In this document: one piece after another, positions 27,004 through 36,685 of the stretch
Layout of the letters: the number at the start of each line of letters is the position of its first letter
How positions within the stretch are numbered: position 1 is the first letter of the stretch
Origin: Roseiarcus sp963794155
GTDB taxonomy: Bacteria; Pseudomonadota; Alphaproteobacteria; Rhizobiales; Beijerinckiaceae
Direction: 5' to 3'
Assembly (NCBI GenBank): GCA_963794155.1
Contig: CAWCCX010000022.1
Coordinates: 56,822-120,821, forward strand
Length of the DNA stretch: 64,000 bases
Notes under the pieces: model-generated
Told to the model about the DNA's origin: nothing
The model's database searches: none
Seen by the model: only the letters and a program-made list of their open reading frames with translations
Made by a program: the position numbers and the translations under genes

Positions 27004-27891
27004 TCAGGCGGCCTTAGTTCTCGGGTTGACCTCTTCGCTATAGGCGTCGACGAGCGCGGCGGTCACCGCCCCAGGCCTGAAGGCGTGCGGGCCGATCTCG
27101 CCGACCGGAGTCACCTCGGCGGCGGTCCCGGTGATGAAGCATTCGTCGAATTCGCCGAGCTCTGCGGGCAGGATTCTGCGCTCGATCACTTCAAAACCGC
27201 GCTTCCGCGCGAGATCGATTACGGTCGCTCGGGTGATTCCGGCGAGGAAGCAGTCGGCGATCGGCGTATGGATCACCCCGTTCTTGACGAAAAAGACGTT
27301 GGCGCCTGTACATTCAGCGATGCGCCCCTGCCAGTCGAACATCAACGCGTCGGCATATCCGCGGCGCTCCGCGCGGTGCTTCGAGATGGTGCAGATCATG
27401 TAGAGTCCGGCCGCTTTGGCGAGCGCGGGGGCTGTCGCAGGATCGGGGCGCCGATAGTCGGCGATATCGAGCCGAATGCCTTTCATCCGCTGGGCGGGAT
27501 CGAAATAGCTCGGCCAGTCCCAAACCGCTATCGCAAGGTGGATTTTGTTATGCTGCGCCGACACGCCCATCATCTCCGAGCCGCGCCAGGCGATTGGCCG
27601 CACATAGGCGTCGAGGAGGTGGTTTCGCTTCAGGACCTCGGCCTTGGCGGCGTCAATCTCGGCCACGCTCAAGGGCAGCTCAAAATCGAGAATTCGAGCC
27701 AATTCCCTTAATCTCCGGGAATGATCCGATGATTTGAAGATATGCCCGCCATAAGCGCGCTCCCCCTCGAAGACCGCGCTTGCATAATGCAGCGCATGGG
27801 TCAGGATGTGCACTTTGGCTTCGCGCCACTCGATCATTTGACCATCGAACCAGATCCATCCGTCGCGATCGTCAAATGTCTGGGCAGCCAT
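27004..27891 (-). CDS. ilvE: Branched-chain amino acid aminotransferase
   Basis: IlvE is a PLP class IV aminotransferase for leucine, isoleucine and valine. Seen in the 295-residue product: WFDGQMIEWREAKVHILTHALHY near the start, arginine in EGERAYGG, the PLP lysine in ALAKAAGLYM (~160), ECTGANVFFVKNGVIHTP (~195) and FITGTAAEVTPV (~255). Length is standard. It is divergently oriented to the marR-regulator set with a 124-bp shared intergenic region, an arrangement seen in several related genomes. Confidence 0.95.
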   Translation of the reverse strand: MAAQTFDDRDGWIWFDGQMIEWREAKVHILTHALHYASAVFEGERAYGGHIFKSSDHSRRLRELARILDFELPLSVAEIDAAKAEVLKRNHLLDAYVRPIAWRGSEMMGVSAQHNKIHLAIAVWDWPSYFDPAQRMKGIRLDIADYRRPDPATAPALAKAAGLYMICTISKHRAERRGYADALMFDWQGRIAECTGANVFFVKNGVIHTPIADCFLAGITRATVIDLARKRGFEVIERRILPAELGEFDECFITGTAAEVTPVGEIGPHAFRPGAVTAALVDAYSEEVNPRTKAA

Positions 27892-27997
27892 TGGCGCGTT
27901 CCTCTCCTTCGAAGCGAGTCGGTTTGGTTTTTGAACGATTGGAGTTACATGGATCGGGTCGATTGTCGCTTCTAAGCTAGCAAATGGGCTGAATTAT

Positions 27998-28012
27998 GTC
28001 AATACTGCTGAC
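27998..28012. promoter_or_regulatory. Candidate MarR-type operator
   Basis: GTCA-N7-TGAC forms an inverted repeat that ends three bases before the first ATG of the MarR-family gene. MarR regulators usually bind such 15-20-bp palindromes in their own promoter, and here the site would also sit in the ilvE divergent region. The assignment is positional only. Confidence 0.35.
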
Positions 28013-28015
28013 CTA

Positions 28016-28556
28016 ATGAGCTCATCGATGTCATCCGACCCGTCCAAGGCCGCCCGAGCCGCCCATCCGAGCCGCGGCGATGAGCCCATGTACGAATTGA
28101 TCGAATTGTTTTTCTTCGCCTATCGCGACTTTGTCGGCGACGCCGATCGTTTGCTGGAGGCCTACGGGTTTGGGCGCGCCCACCATCGCGTTCTTTATTT
28201 TGTCACCCGGCGGCCGGGCCTGACGATTGCCGAGCTCCTGGAAATTCTCCGGATAACCAAACAAAGCCTCAACCGGGTACTGCGGGAGCTCGTTGACAAG
28301 AACTTCGTCGAGATCCGGGCCGGGGCCCTGGACCGGCGCCGACGGCAGCTCTATGCGAACTCCTGACGGGGAGCGTCTGGCGCTGAAACTGGCCCAGGTT
28401 CAGACGCGTCGGTTCGCGTTGGCGCTGGACCAATTGGGCGACTGGGGCGCCGAATCGGCGCAGGCCTTTCTCAACGCAATGGTCGATCCCCAGAAGCGTT
28501 CGAGCGACGCGGTCGATCGGCAGGAGCCGCCGAAGCGGGCGGGTCAGGCGCGGTGA
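28016..28556 (+). pseudogene. MarR-family regulator (PetP-like), apparent +1 frameshift
   Basis: A winged-helix MarR regulator is encoded in two frames. The first 115 codons give the dimer helix (MYELIELFFFAYRDFVG), the HTH (LTIAELLEILRITKQSLNRVLREL) and the wing (GALDRRRRQLYA), then stop at TGA in GCGAACTCCTGA. Dropping one A at 28358-28359 gives YATPDGERLALKLAQ and the normal C-terminal helices, ending at 28556. The 541-bp span fits one extra base. MarR plus OmpR-type regulator resembles the petP-petR pair of Rhodobacter, which controls cytochrome bc1 genes. The stop overlaps the regulator GTG start, so translation coupling would be lost if the frameshift is real. Confidence 0.85.
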
Positions 28557-29266
28557 GCGCGATCGCGACTTCGGTCCAGGACGACGCCGCCCATGTCCTT
28601 GTGGTCGACGACGACCGGCGGCTGCGCGCCTTGCTGTCGAGCTACCTGGTCAAGAACGGCCATCGGGTCACGGTCGCGGCCACCGCGGCCGAGGCTCGCG
28701 GGTTTCTTGATGGATTGGCCTTCGACATCATTGTGCTTGACGTCATGATGCCCGGCGAGAACGGGTTCGATTTTGCAACCGACCTCCGCGGGCGGTCGCA
28801 AGTGCCAATTCTCATGCTGACGGCGCGCGGCGAGCCGCAGGATCGCGTGCGCGGCCTCGAGATTGGCGTCGACGACTATCTTGTCAAACCGTTTGAACCG
28901 CGCGAGCTCCTGTTGCGGATAGGCTCGGTGTTGCGACGCACGCGCGCTGCGGCGGTTGGCTTGCCCGAGCCGGCCGTCGTTCGCTTTGGCCGTTTCGCGT
29001 TCTCGCTCGAGCGCGGAGAGTTGCGCGCCGGCGACGAGACGATCCGGATCACCGAACGTGAGCGCGAGATGCTTCGCCTGCTCAGCGCCAATCCCGGCGC
29101 GACCGTTTCTCGCGAAGCGTTGTCGGGGTCAGGAGGCGCCGCACAGGAGCGAACGGTCGATGTCCTGGTCAATCGATTGCGGCGCAAGATTGAGCAAGAC
29201 CCGGCCAATCCGACATATCTCCAGACGGCGCGAGGGGCGGGATATCAACTCATAGCGGACCGATGA
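28553..29266 (+). CDS. OmpR-family response regulator (PetR-like)
   Basis: A two-domain transcription factor: receiver with VLVVDDDRRL (acidic pocket), phosphorylated aspartate in DIIVLDVMMPGENG (~64) and the conserved lysine in DDYLVKPF (~112), then a winged-helix output domain with RTVDVLVNRLRRKIEQDP and the GAGYQL end. GTG 28553 overlaps the marR stop (GTGA), and its own stop overlaps the kinase start (ATGA). The 237-residue length is normal. The partner is presumably the downstream kinase; targets cannot be read from the sequence. Confidence 0.93.
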   Translation: MSAIATSVQDDAAHVLVVDDDRRLRALLSSYLVKNGHRVTVAATAAEARGFLDGLAFDIIVLDVMMPGENGFDFATDLRGRSQVPILMLTARGEPQDRVRGLEIGVDDYLVKPFEPRELLLRIGSVLRRTRAAAVGLPEPAVVRFGRFAFSLERGELRAGDETIRITEREREMLRLLSANPGATVSREALSGSGGAAQERTVDVLVNRLRRKIEQDPANPTYLQTARGAGYQLIADR

Positions 29267-30651
29267 GGGAACGAGCCGCATTCCGCAATCTGCGTTTGCT
29301 GGCGCAGATTCGTATGCTCTGGCGGCGCGCGGCGCGCGGCGTCGCTGAGATGCTGCCGAAGGGGCTCTACAAGCGCTCGCTCCTCATCGTGATCGTGCCG
29401 ATGGTTCTGTTGCAGACCGCAGTCACGTTCGCGTTCATGCAGCATCACTGGGATCTGGTGACCCGCAGACTTTCCGAGGCGGTGGCGCGTGACGTGGGCG
29501 CACTGACGGACCTTTACAAGAAGCTCCCGCCCGGCGACGACGATACCTTTCTGACCAATCTGGCGTCGGAACGGTTCCGGATGGACGCGACCTTGCTCCC
29601 GGCGGGACCCTTGCCGCCAGTCATGCCCCGATCCTTTTATGGGGCATTGGATCCGCTGACGCGAATCCTTCCCAACGAGATCAGAAAGCAGGTCGCTGAG
29701 CCCTTCTGGCTCGATACCGTCGGCCGATCGGGGCTGATGGAAATACGCGTCGATCTCGGCGGCCGAGTGCTTCGCCTGGTGACCCGCCGCGCTCTCGCTT
29801 ACGAGGCGAACGCCCATATTTTCGTGCTTTGGATGCTGGGCGCGATGATCGTCCTGTTGACCGTCGCCATCATTTTCCTTCGCAATCAGATTCGGCCCAT
29901 TTTGCGCCTGGCGAGAGCGGCCGAGGACTTCGGCAAGGGCAGGGATCTCGACTTCAGTCCGCATGGCGCCCGTGAAGTCCGGCAGGCCGGCCGCGCCTTC
30001 ATCGAAATGAAACGGCGAATCGAGCGGGCGACCGAACAGCGAACCGCGATGTTGAACGGCGTCAGTCACGATCTACGCACGATTTTGACCCGATTCAAGT
30101 TGTCGTTGGCCCTGCTCGATAATTCCGCCGATAGCGAGTTGTTGCAGAAGGACGTCGATGAAATGGGGCAGATGCTCGAAGGATACCTCGCCTTCGCCCG
30201 AGGAGACGCCGGCGAATCGACTGCGCGAATCAACATCGGCTCGATGCTTGAGGACCTGCGGACGGATTCGGAGCGGCACGGCGCCGAACTCGGTGTGGAA
30301 ACCCGCGGCGATCTCGACATTCGCGTCCGGCCGATGGCGATGAAGCGCTGCGTCGGCAATCTGGTCGCCAATGCCCAGCGTCACGCTGACCGGGTTCGCG
30401 TTTCGGCGACCCGCGAGGCCCAGTATGTGTCGATCGTCGTCGACGACAATGGCGCCGGCATCGCTCCGGCCCATCGGGAGGAAGTCTTCCGGCCGTTCTA
30501 CCGCCTCGACGAAGCCCGCAACCAGGATGAGGGCGGGGCAGGCCTGGGCCTGGCGATCGCAAGAGACATTGCCCGCTCGCACGGGGGCGACATCACACTC
30601 TCCGACAGCCCCCTGGGGGGACTGAGGGCGGCCGTGCGAATACCCGTTTAG
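29263..30651 (+). CDS. Sensor histidine kinase (EnvZ-like)
   Basis: This is a 462-residue membrane kinase: span 1 (LLIVIVPMVLLQTAVTFAFM, ~43-62), a periplasmic loop of ~120 residues, span 2 (~187-208), HAMP (RNQIRPILRLARAAEDFGKG), HisKA with the phosphorylated histidine in NGVSHDLRTILTRFKLSLAL (~268) and HATPase with N box LVANAQRHAD, DDNGAGI and GGAGLGLAIARDI. The domain order matches the EnvZ subgroup common in alphaproteobacteria. ATGA overlap with the regulator supports a cognate pair. Confidence 0.93.
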   Translation: MRERAAFRNLRLLAQIRMLWRRAARGVAEMLPKGLYKRSLLIVIVPMVLLQTAVTFAFMQHHWDLVTRRLSEAVARDVGALTDLYKKLPPGDDDTFLTNLASERFRMDATLLPAGPLPPVMPRSFYGALDPLTRILPNEIRKQVAEPFWLDTVGRSGLMEIRVDLGGRVLRLVTRRALAYEANAHIFVLWMLGAMIVLLTVAIIFLRNQIRPILRLARAAEDFGKGRDLDFSPHGAREVRQAGRAFIEMKRRIERATEQRTAMLNGVSHDLRTILTRFKLSLALLDNSADSELLQKDVDEMGQMLEGYLAFARGDAGESTARINIGSMLEDLRTDSERHGAELGVETRGDLDIRVRPMAMKRCVGNLVANAQRHADRVRVSATREAQYVSIVVDDNGAGIAPAHREEVFRPFYRLDEARNQDEGGAGLGLAIARDIARSHGGDITLSDSPLGGLRAAVRIPV

Positions 30652-30677
30652 GCCGAGGATTTCAGATCTTTGGCGCG

Positions 30678-31001
30678 TCAGACCGACGCGTTGATCCAGC
30701 GAGACAATTCGCTCTTCGGGCCGGCGCCGGTCTTGGTCGCGACGTGCTTGCCGCCTTTGAACACCATCAGCGTCGGGATCGACCGGATGCCATATTTGCC
30801 GGCAACGCCTGGATTCTCGTCGACATTGAGCTTGGCGATTTTGATTTTGCCGTTCATCTCGGTCGCGATTTCCTCGAGCGCCGGCGCGATCATGCGGCAG
30901 GGCCCGCACCATTCCGCCCAGAAATCAACCACGACCGGTTCGTCGGATTTGATGACGTCGCTCTCGAAACTCGAGTCCGTGACTTTGGCCGTTAATGACA
31001 T
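30678..31001 (-). CDS. trxA: Thioredoxin
   Basis: TrxA is a cytoplasmic disulfide reductase. The 107-residue product has the WCGPC active site at ~32-36, the buried aspartate in VVVDFWAEW and the cis-proline in RSIPTLMVF, matching canonical thioredoxin 1. It converges with the histidine kinase (26-bp gap) and stands as a single gene; the HAD-phosphatase gene starts divergently 155 bp upstream. Confidence 0.97.
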   Translation of the reverse strand: MSLTAKVTDSSFESDVIKSDEPVVVDFWAEWCGPCRMIAPALEEIATEMNGKIKIAKLNVDENPGVAGKYGIRSIPTLMVFKGGKHVATKTGAGPKSELSRWINASV

Positions 31002-31156
31002 GGCGCCCTCGAAGACGGCGTGCTTGCCGCGTTCCCATAGCTAGGAACCAACGCGAGCGGCGTCAAGCAGGCCCGCGGGGAATCCCGAACGTCGCGTCGC
31101 GCGGTCTATCCGCGCCTTGACAGGAGCGCAGCCCTCGCCTAGCCGAGCGCCCGGCA

Positions 31157-32059
31157 ATGCGGCAGGAACAGGCGCAGATCGTTCGACAAATTCGCGGTCT
31201 CGGCGAAATCTCCGACCGCTATGACGCAATTCTTTGCGATATCTGGGGCGTCCTGCACGACGGGATCGCCTCCTTCGCGCCTGCGTCGGAAGCGCTGGCG
31301 TCGTTCCGGCGCCGGGGCGGCGCGGTGGTGCTGATCACCAATGCTCCACGGCCATCGCCGCCGATCCACCGGCAGGTCCTGAGGCTCGGGGTGGCGCCTG
31401 AGGCGTTCGACGCCATCGTCACCTCCGGCGACGTGACGATCGGATTGATGGGGGAACAGACCGGCGACCGGGTCCTCCACATCGGACCGGAGCGCGACCT
31501 CAGTCTCTTCGATGCCGCCGCCGCGATGACGGGCGGCAGGCCGAGACTCGTCGCCCTTGACGACGCCGACTATGCGCTCTGCACCGGCCTCAGAAATGAC
31601 GAGGTCGAGACGCCCGATGTTTACGAACCGGAGCTGCGGGCGATGGCGACCCGCGGAATGACCATGATCTGCGCCAATCCGGACATCGTGATCCACCGCG
31701 GCGAGACTCTCATACACTGCGCAGGAGCGCTCGCGCGCTGCTATGAAGAGCTCGGAGGCCCGGTCATCTACGCCGGCAAGCCTCACGCGCCGATTTACGC
31801 TCGAGCATTGGCGCTTGCGGAACGGGCTCGCGGCGCGACGATCGGCAAAGGTCGGGTTCTGGCGATCGGCGACGGCATGAAGACGGACATCGCTGGCGCG
31901 GCGCGAGCCGGCCTGGAGGCGCTGTTCGTCACCGGAGGTATCCATCGCTCCTTGCACGGAGAGACGCCGGCGTCGCCGGCCGATCCGATTGAGCTACAAC
32001 GGTTGTACGACGAATATGCGTTGTGGCCGATTGCCGCGATTCCGGCGCTTCGGTCGTAG
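31157..32059 (+). CDS. HAD-superfamily class IIA sugar-phosphatase-like protein
   Basis: This is a HAD hydrolase of the NagD/class IIA type. Motif I is ILCDIWGVLHDG (~27; the family usually has D-x-D-G and here the second acidic residue is replaced in the DIWGVLHDG form typical of this alphaproteobacterial subfamily). Motif II is VLITNAPRP, the C-terminal part has YAGKPHAPIYARAL, and motif IV is VLAIGDGMKTDIAGA (~230). At 300 residues it matches the TIGR01459 group as I remember it. The substrate is unknown. It stands 96 bp upstream of the MaoC gene. Confidence 0.85.
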   Translation: MRQEQAQIVRQIRGLGEISDRYDAILCDIWGVLHDGIASFAPASEALASFRRRGGAVVLITNAPRPSPPIHRQVLRLGVAPEAFDAIVTSGDVTIGLMGEQTGDRVLHIGPERDLSLFDAAAAMTGGRPRLVALDDADYALCTGLRNDEVETPDVYEPELRAMATRGMTMICANPDIVIHRGETLIHCAGALARCYEELGGPVIYAGKPHAPIYARALALAERARGATIGKGRVLAIGDGMKTDIAGAARAGLEALFVTGGIHRSLHGETPASPADPIELQRLYDEYALWPIAAIPALRS

Positions 32060-32155
32060 ACGGTTGCGGCGCTGAATTCGATTGACCGCTCGTCGACCAG
32101 CCGCCGGGTCGAGGGCCTCGCTCAGTTTTCGCCGGCTAAAGGCTTCATTCGTCGC

Positions 32156-32611
32156 ATGCAGACCCCGCTGTTTCGGACGCTGCACTTCGAAGACCTAGCG
32201 ATCGGCATGCGAGCTACAATTCGCAAGACGGTCGGGAATGAAGACGTGATCGGATTTGCCGAGCTTTCAGGCGACCACAATCCGATCCACTTGTCCGAGC
32301 ACTTCGCCCGCAAGACCCGTTTTGGCGGCCGAATCGTTCATGGGCTCTACACCGCGAGCCTTATTTCCGGGGTCATCGGCATGCGGCTGCCGGGACCAGG
32401 CGCAGTCTATATCTCTCAGACCTTGCGCTTTCTCGGTCCGGTCAAAATCGGCGACGTCATCGACGTCAGCGTCGAGGTGGCCGAGCTGACCGCGAAGAAC
32501 CGCCGCGTCCGACTGCATTGCGAGTGCCGGGTCGGCGACCAGCTCGTCCTTGACGGCGAAGGGGTTCTCAGCGTTCCCCCGACGCCCAAGCCCAGGCTTC
32601 CCTCCGCTTGA
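32156..32611 (+). CDS. MaoC-like (R)-specific enoyl-CoA hydratase
   Basis: This single hot-dog domain protein of 151 residues has the hydratase-2 catalytic motif FAELSGDHNPIHL (Asp and His, ~38-50), followed by GRIVHGLYTASLISGV. Such enzymes hydrate trans-2-enoyl-CoA to (R)-3-hydroxyacyl-CoA, often feeding polyhydroxyalkanoate synthesis (PhaJ-like), but no PHA genes are in the window. Its stop overlaps an upstream extension of the ribF frame. Confidence 0.85.
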   Translation: MQTPLFRTLHFEDLAIGMRATIRKTVGNEDVIGFAELSGDHNPIHLSEHFARKTRFGGRIVHGLYTASLISGVIGMRLPGPGAVYISQTLRFLGPVKIGDVIDVSVEVAELTAKNRRVRLHCECRVGDQLVLDGEGVLSVPPTPKPRLPSA

Positions 32612-32694
32612 CCGCATCGGGACGCCAAGGCAGTTTGCGCGGGCTGCGAAGCGCTGGGATAAGTCGGCCGAAGCCCGAGGATCGCCAGGACGCT

Positions 32695-33648
32695 ATGATC
32701 AACGGCTTCGTGCTCGCTTCGGACCCGATGCTGCCGCCGCATGGGTTGGAAGGCGCGGTTTACGCAATCGGAAATTTTGACGGCCTGCATCTCGGGCATC
32801 AGGCGGTGATTGAGCGCGCCGTCGCCTTGGCCAAAGCGAGAGCCGCGCCCAGCGCCATACTGACCTTCGAGCCGCATCCGGCGGACTTTTTCGCCGGGCG
32901 GCCGGTCGTGTTTCGACTAACGCCTCGCCACGACAAAGCGGCCATTTGCGCCCGGCTCGGGCTCAAGGGCGTCGTGGTCCTTCCGTTCGGCGCCTCGCTT
33001 GCTGCGATGAGCGCCGAGGAGTTCGTCGAGAAAATTCTCGTCGCGCGGCTGGGCGCCGCCGCCGTCGTTGTCGGATGGGACTTTCAGTTCGGCAAGGGCC
33101 GATCCGGTTCGCCGGCCACTCTTGCCGAGGCCGGCTCGCGGCACGGCTTCGCGGTCGAGATCGTTGCGAAGGTCGAGGACGGCGCCGGCGAAGCGGCCCG
33201 CGTCGTCTCCTCGAGCGCGATTCGCAAGACGCTCGAGCAGGGCGACCTCGCCGCGGCGGCGCGAGGTCTCGGGCGCAATTACTCGGTCAGCGGCCGGGTC
33301 ATTTCCGGCCAGCGGCTGGGACGCGCCCTCGGCGTCCCGACGGCGAATATCGCCTTGGAGCCGACCAACCGGCTGGCGCACGGAATTTACGCCGTCGTTG
33401 CGAAGGTCGACGGGCGGGCTTTTCCGGCCGTCGCCAGCTTTGGCACCCGGCCCACGGTCGACGACGGGCCGCCCCTGCTCGAGGTTCATCTCTTGGACTT
33501 CGAGGGCGATCTCTACGGGCGCGAGATGGAAGTCGAGTTCATCAAACGCATCCGTGACGAGCGCAAGTTCAATTCGATCCCATTGCTCGTGGCGGAGATG
33601 GAGCGCGACAAGGAGCGGGCCCGCGCCATTCTCGCTGTCACTAGATGA
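32695..33648 (+). CDS. ribF: Bifunctional riboflavin kinase / FAD synthetase
   Basis: RibF makes FMN and FAD from riboflavin. The N-terminal nucleotidyltransferase domain has AIGNFDGLHLGHQAVI (~24-39) and VVGWDFQFGKGRSG; the C-terminal kinase domain has GRALGVPTANIALEP, HGIYAVVAKVDG and the RDERKF segment. ATG 32695 with AGGA upstream gives 317 residues, normal for the family; an in-frame extension to 32608 overlaps the MaoC gene. ileS and lspA follow, the conserved ribF-ileS-lspA order. Confidence 0.95.
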   Translation: MINGFVLASDPMLPPHGLEGAVYAIGNFDGLHLGHQAVIERAVALAKARAAPSAILTFEPHPADFFAGRPVVFRLTPRHDKAAICARLGLKGVVVLPFGASLAAMSAEEFVEKILVARLGAAAVVVGWDFQFGKGRSGSPATLAEAGSRHGFAVEIVAKVEDGAGEAARVVSSSAIRKTLEQGDLAAAARGLGRNYSVSGRVISGQRLGRALGVPTANIALEPTNRLAHGIYAVVAKVDGRAFPAVASFGTRPTVDDGPPLLEVHLLDFEGDLYGREMEVEFIKRIRDERKFNSIPLLVAEMERDKERARAILAVTR

Positions 33649-33730
33649 GAACGGATTTGGCGAATTGCGGCAAATCCTCTAATCCCACCCGGCTCTTGCC
33701 ACGAAACTTTGAATTTGGCTCCTTGACCTC

Positions 33731-36685
33731 ATGACCGACGCGCCCGTCTCAGGCCGTGATTATTCGCGCACTCTCTATCTGCCCAAGACGGATTTTCCCA
33801 TGCGGGCGGGTCTGCCGCAGAAAGAGCCGGAGATCCTGGCTCGCTGGGCCCGCGAAGATTTATACGGGAAGCTTCGCGAGAGCGGCAAGGGACGGGCCAA
33901 ATTCGTGCTCCACGATGGACCGCCCTACGCCAATGGCAACGTCCACATCGGCACTGCGCTCAACAAGACTCTCAAGGATATTGTTGTGCGCTCGCATCAG
34001 ATGACCGGCAGGGAATCCAACTATGTTCCCGGCTGGGACTGTCACGGGCTGCCGATCGAATGGAAGGTCGAGGAAGAATTCTACACAAGCAAGGGCAAAG
34101 CCAAGCCCGATTTCTCGGACTCGGAAGCCATCATTGCGTTCCGCGGGGAATGCCGCGCCTATGCCGAACATTGGCTTTCGGTGCAGCGGCAAGAATTCAA
34201 GCGGCTCGGCGTCGTCGGCGATTGGGACCATCCCTATACGACAATGAGCTATCCGGCCGAAGCGCAGATCGCGAGGGAGATTTTCAAATTCGTCGCCAAC
34301 GGCCTCCTCTACCGCGGCTCGAAGCCGGTAATGTGGAGCGTCGTCGAGAAGACCGCGCTCGCCGAGGCGGAAGTCGAATACGAGGAATTGACCAGCGACA
34401 CGATTACCGCCGCGTTCCCGATCGAATCGGACGACGCATCGGTGCTCATCTGGACCACGACGCCGTGGACGATTCCGGGCAACCGCGCGATCGCCTTTTC
34501 CCGCCGCATCGCCTATGGGCGATACCGGGTGACGGATTCGGCGCGCGATAATTGGGCGAGGACCGGCGCCACCTATATCCTCGCCCAATCGCTGGCCGAG
34601 AGCGTTTTTCGCGCCGCCAGGGTGGGCGCATACGAGTTCCTTGGCGCCGTCGATAGCGATGCGCTCGCGTCGATGGTCTGCGCTCATCCGCTGCGCGGGC
34701 TCGGCTACGGATTTGTCGTTCCTTTGCTCGATGGCGACTACGTCACCGAAGAGGCAGGAACCGGCTTTGTTCACACTGCGCCTGGCCACGGCCGCGAGGA
34801 CTTCGAGCTCTGGACGGCGAACCAGCGGCTCCTCATTGAGCGCGGGATCGACACCCGCATTCCCTACACGGTCGACGAAAACGGGGCCTTCACCGAAGAA
34901 GCGCCTGGCTTCGAAGGCAAACGCGTCATCACCGACCGTGGGAAAGTCGGCGACGCCAATCGAGCGGTCATCGATGCGCTGGTCAAGGCGGGCGCGCTCG
35001 TCGCACGCGGCCGGCTCAAGCATCAGTATCCGCACAGCTGGCGTTCGAAGACCCCGGTGATCTTTCGCAATACACCGCAATGGTTCCTGGCGATGGATCG
35101 GCCGTTCGCCAATGCGCCGGGCGGCAAGACTCTTCGGACGATTGCGGTCGAGGCGATCGAACGCACGCGGTGGGCGCCGCCGTCGGGTGAGAACCGGATC
35201 AAGGGCATGGTCGCCAACAAGCCCGATTGGGTGCTGTCGCGCCAGCGCGCCTGGGGCGTGCCGCTGTCGATTTTCGTCCGCAAGGGTGGACACGAAATCC
35301 TGTTCGACGACGAGGTGAACGCCCAAATCGCCGACGCCTACCAATGGGAAGGCGCCGACGCGTGGTTCGCCAAGGACGCCAAGGAGCGGTTTCTGGGCGC
35401 AAAGCACGACAGCGAGGCCTACGACAAGGTCGACGACCTGGTCGAAGTCTGGTTCGATTCCGGCTCGACCCACGCCTACGTCCTCGAAGACGCGAAGCAC
35501 TTTCCTGGACTAGCCGGCATCAGGCGCGCAATCGACGGCGGCCACGACGAGGTGATGTATCTCGAAGGCTCCGACCAGCATCGCGGCTGGTTTCAGTCCT
35601 CTCTCCTCGAAAGCTGCGGCACCCGGGGACGGGCGCCGTTCGACATCGTGCTGACCCACGGCTTCACGCTCGACGAGAGCGGCCGAAAGATGTCCAAGTC
35701 GTTGGGAAACCAGACTTTCCCGCAAGACGTGATCCGCGCGTCCGGCGCCGATATCCTCCGCTTGTGGGTGGCCAGCGTCGACTATACCGACGACCAGCGC
35801 ATTGGTCCCGAAATCCTGAAAGCGGTCAGCGACAACTATCGCAAGTTGCGCAATACGATTCGCTGGATGTTGGGAAGTCTGACCCATCGCGAACCGGGTG
35901 ATTCCGTCGTCTATGAGGCGATGAGCGGGCTCGAGCGGTTGATGCTGCATAAGCTCACCGAGCTCGACCTCAAGGTTCGCGAGGCTTACGACGATTTCGA
36001 TTTCGCCCGCATCGTCGCAATGCTCACGGCGTTCATGAATGCCGATCTCTCCGCTTTCTACTTCGACATCCGCAAGGATGCGCTCTACTGTGACGCGCCC
36101 TCGAGCGTCCGGCGGCGCGGGGCCCTGGAGACGATCGAGCAGATCTTCGGCGCGGTTACGATTTGGCTCGCGCCAATTCTGGTCTTCACTGCGGAGGAAG
36201 CCTGGGCGGCGCGCGACCCCGATCGTCGCTCGATCCACCTCGAACAGTTTCCGGCCATTCCCGCCGCGTGGCTGGATGACCAATTGGCCAAGACTTGGGA
36301 GACGGTCCGGATGTTGCGTCTCGCGGTCACCGGCGCAATCGAAATTGCCCGGGCCAACAAGCTCATCGGCTCCTCCCTCGAAGCCGCGCCCCGGGTCTAT
36401 CTGACCAATCCCGAGCATTTGAAGGCGCTCGAAGGAATCGATTTCGCCGAAGTCTGCATCACCTCGGACATTGCGATCGAATTCGGGATCGCGATCCCCG
36501 ACGCGGCCTTTCGCCTGCCCGAAGCGACAGACCTCGGGGTCGTCGTGGAGCGGGCGAAGGGCGTCAAATGCGCGCGCTCGTGGCGCTACTTCGATCCTGC
36601 GACCACCTCGGCCGATTTTCCCGATGTAAGCCCGCGCGACGCCGAGGCGCTGCGGGAACTGAAATTGCTGGGCCGCTTGCCGTGA
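33731..36685 (+). CDS. ileS: Isoleucyl-tRNA synthetase
   Basis: IleS charges tRNA-Ile and edits valine. The 984-residue product has the HIGH signature as GNVHIGTALNK (~73-80), the editing (CP1) domain with TTPWTIPGN (~243), a KMSKSLGN loop (~655) and the anticodon-binding C-terminal region. Length and lack of a C-terminal zinc cluster resemble alphaproteobacterial IleS. The stop overlaps lspA GTG by four bases. The start ATG 33731 lies 82 bp after ribF. Confidence 0.97.
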   Translation: MTDAPVSGRDYSRTLYLPKTDFPMRAGLPQKEPEILARWAREDLYGKLRESGKGRAKFVLHDGPPYANGNVHIGTALNKTLKDIVVRSHQMTGRESNYVPGWDCHGLPIEWKVEEEFYTSKGKAKPDFSDSEAIIAFRGECRAYAEHWLSVQRQEFKRLGVVGDWDHPYTTMSYPAEAQIAREIFKFVANGLLYRGSKPVMWSVVEKTALAEAEVEYEELTSDTITAAFPIESDDASVLIWTTTPWTIPGNRAIAFSRRIAYGRYRVTDSARDNWARTGATYILAQSLAESVFRAARVGAYEFLGAVDSDALASMVCAHPLRGLGYGFVVPLLDGDYVTEEAGTGFVHTAPGHGREDFELWTANQRLLIERGIDTRIPYTVDENGAFTEEAPGFEGKRVITDRGKVGDANRAVIDALVKAGALVARGRLKHQYPHSWRSKTPVIFRNTPQWFLAMDRPFANAPGGKTLRTIAVEAIERTRWAPPSGENRIKGMVANKPDWVLSRQRAWGVPLSIFVRKGGHEILFDDEVNAQIADAYQWEGADAWFAKDAKERFLGAKHDSEAYDKVDDLVEVWFDSGSTHAYVLEDAKHFPGLAGIRRAIDGGHDEVMYLEGSDQHRGWFQSSLLESCGTRGRAPFDIVLTHGFTLDESGRKMSKSLGNQTFPQDVIRASGADILRLWVASVDYTDDQRIGPEILKAVSDNYRKLRNTIRWMLGSLTHREPGDSVVYEAMSGLERLMLHKLTELDLKVREAYDDFDFARIVAMLTAFMNADLSAFYFDIRKDALYCDAPSSVRRRGALETIEQIFGAVTIWLAPILVFTAEEAWAARDPDRRSIHLEQFPAIPAAWLDDQLAKTWETVRMLRLAVTGAIEIARANKLIGSSLEAAPRVYLTNPEHLKALEGIDFAEVCITSDIAIEFGIAIPDAAFRLPEATDLGVVVERAKGVKCARSWRYFDPATTSADFPDVSPRDAEALRELKLLGRLP

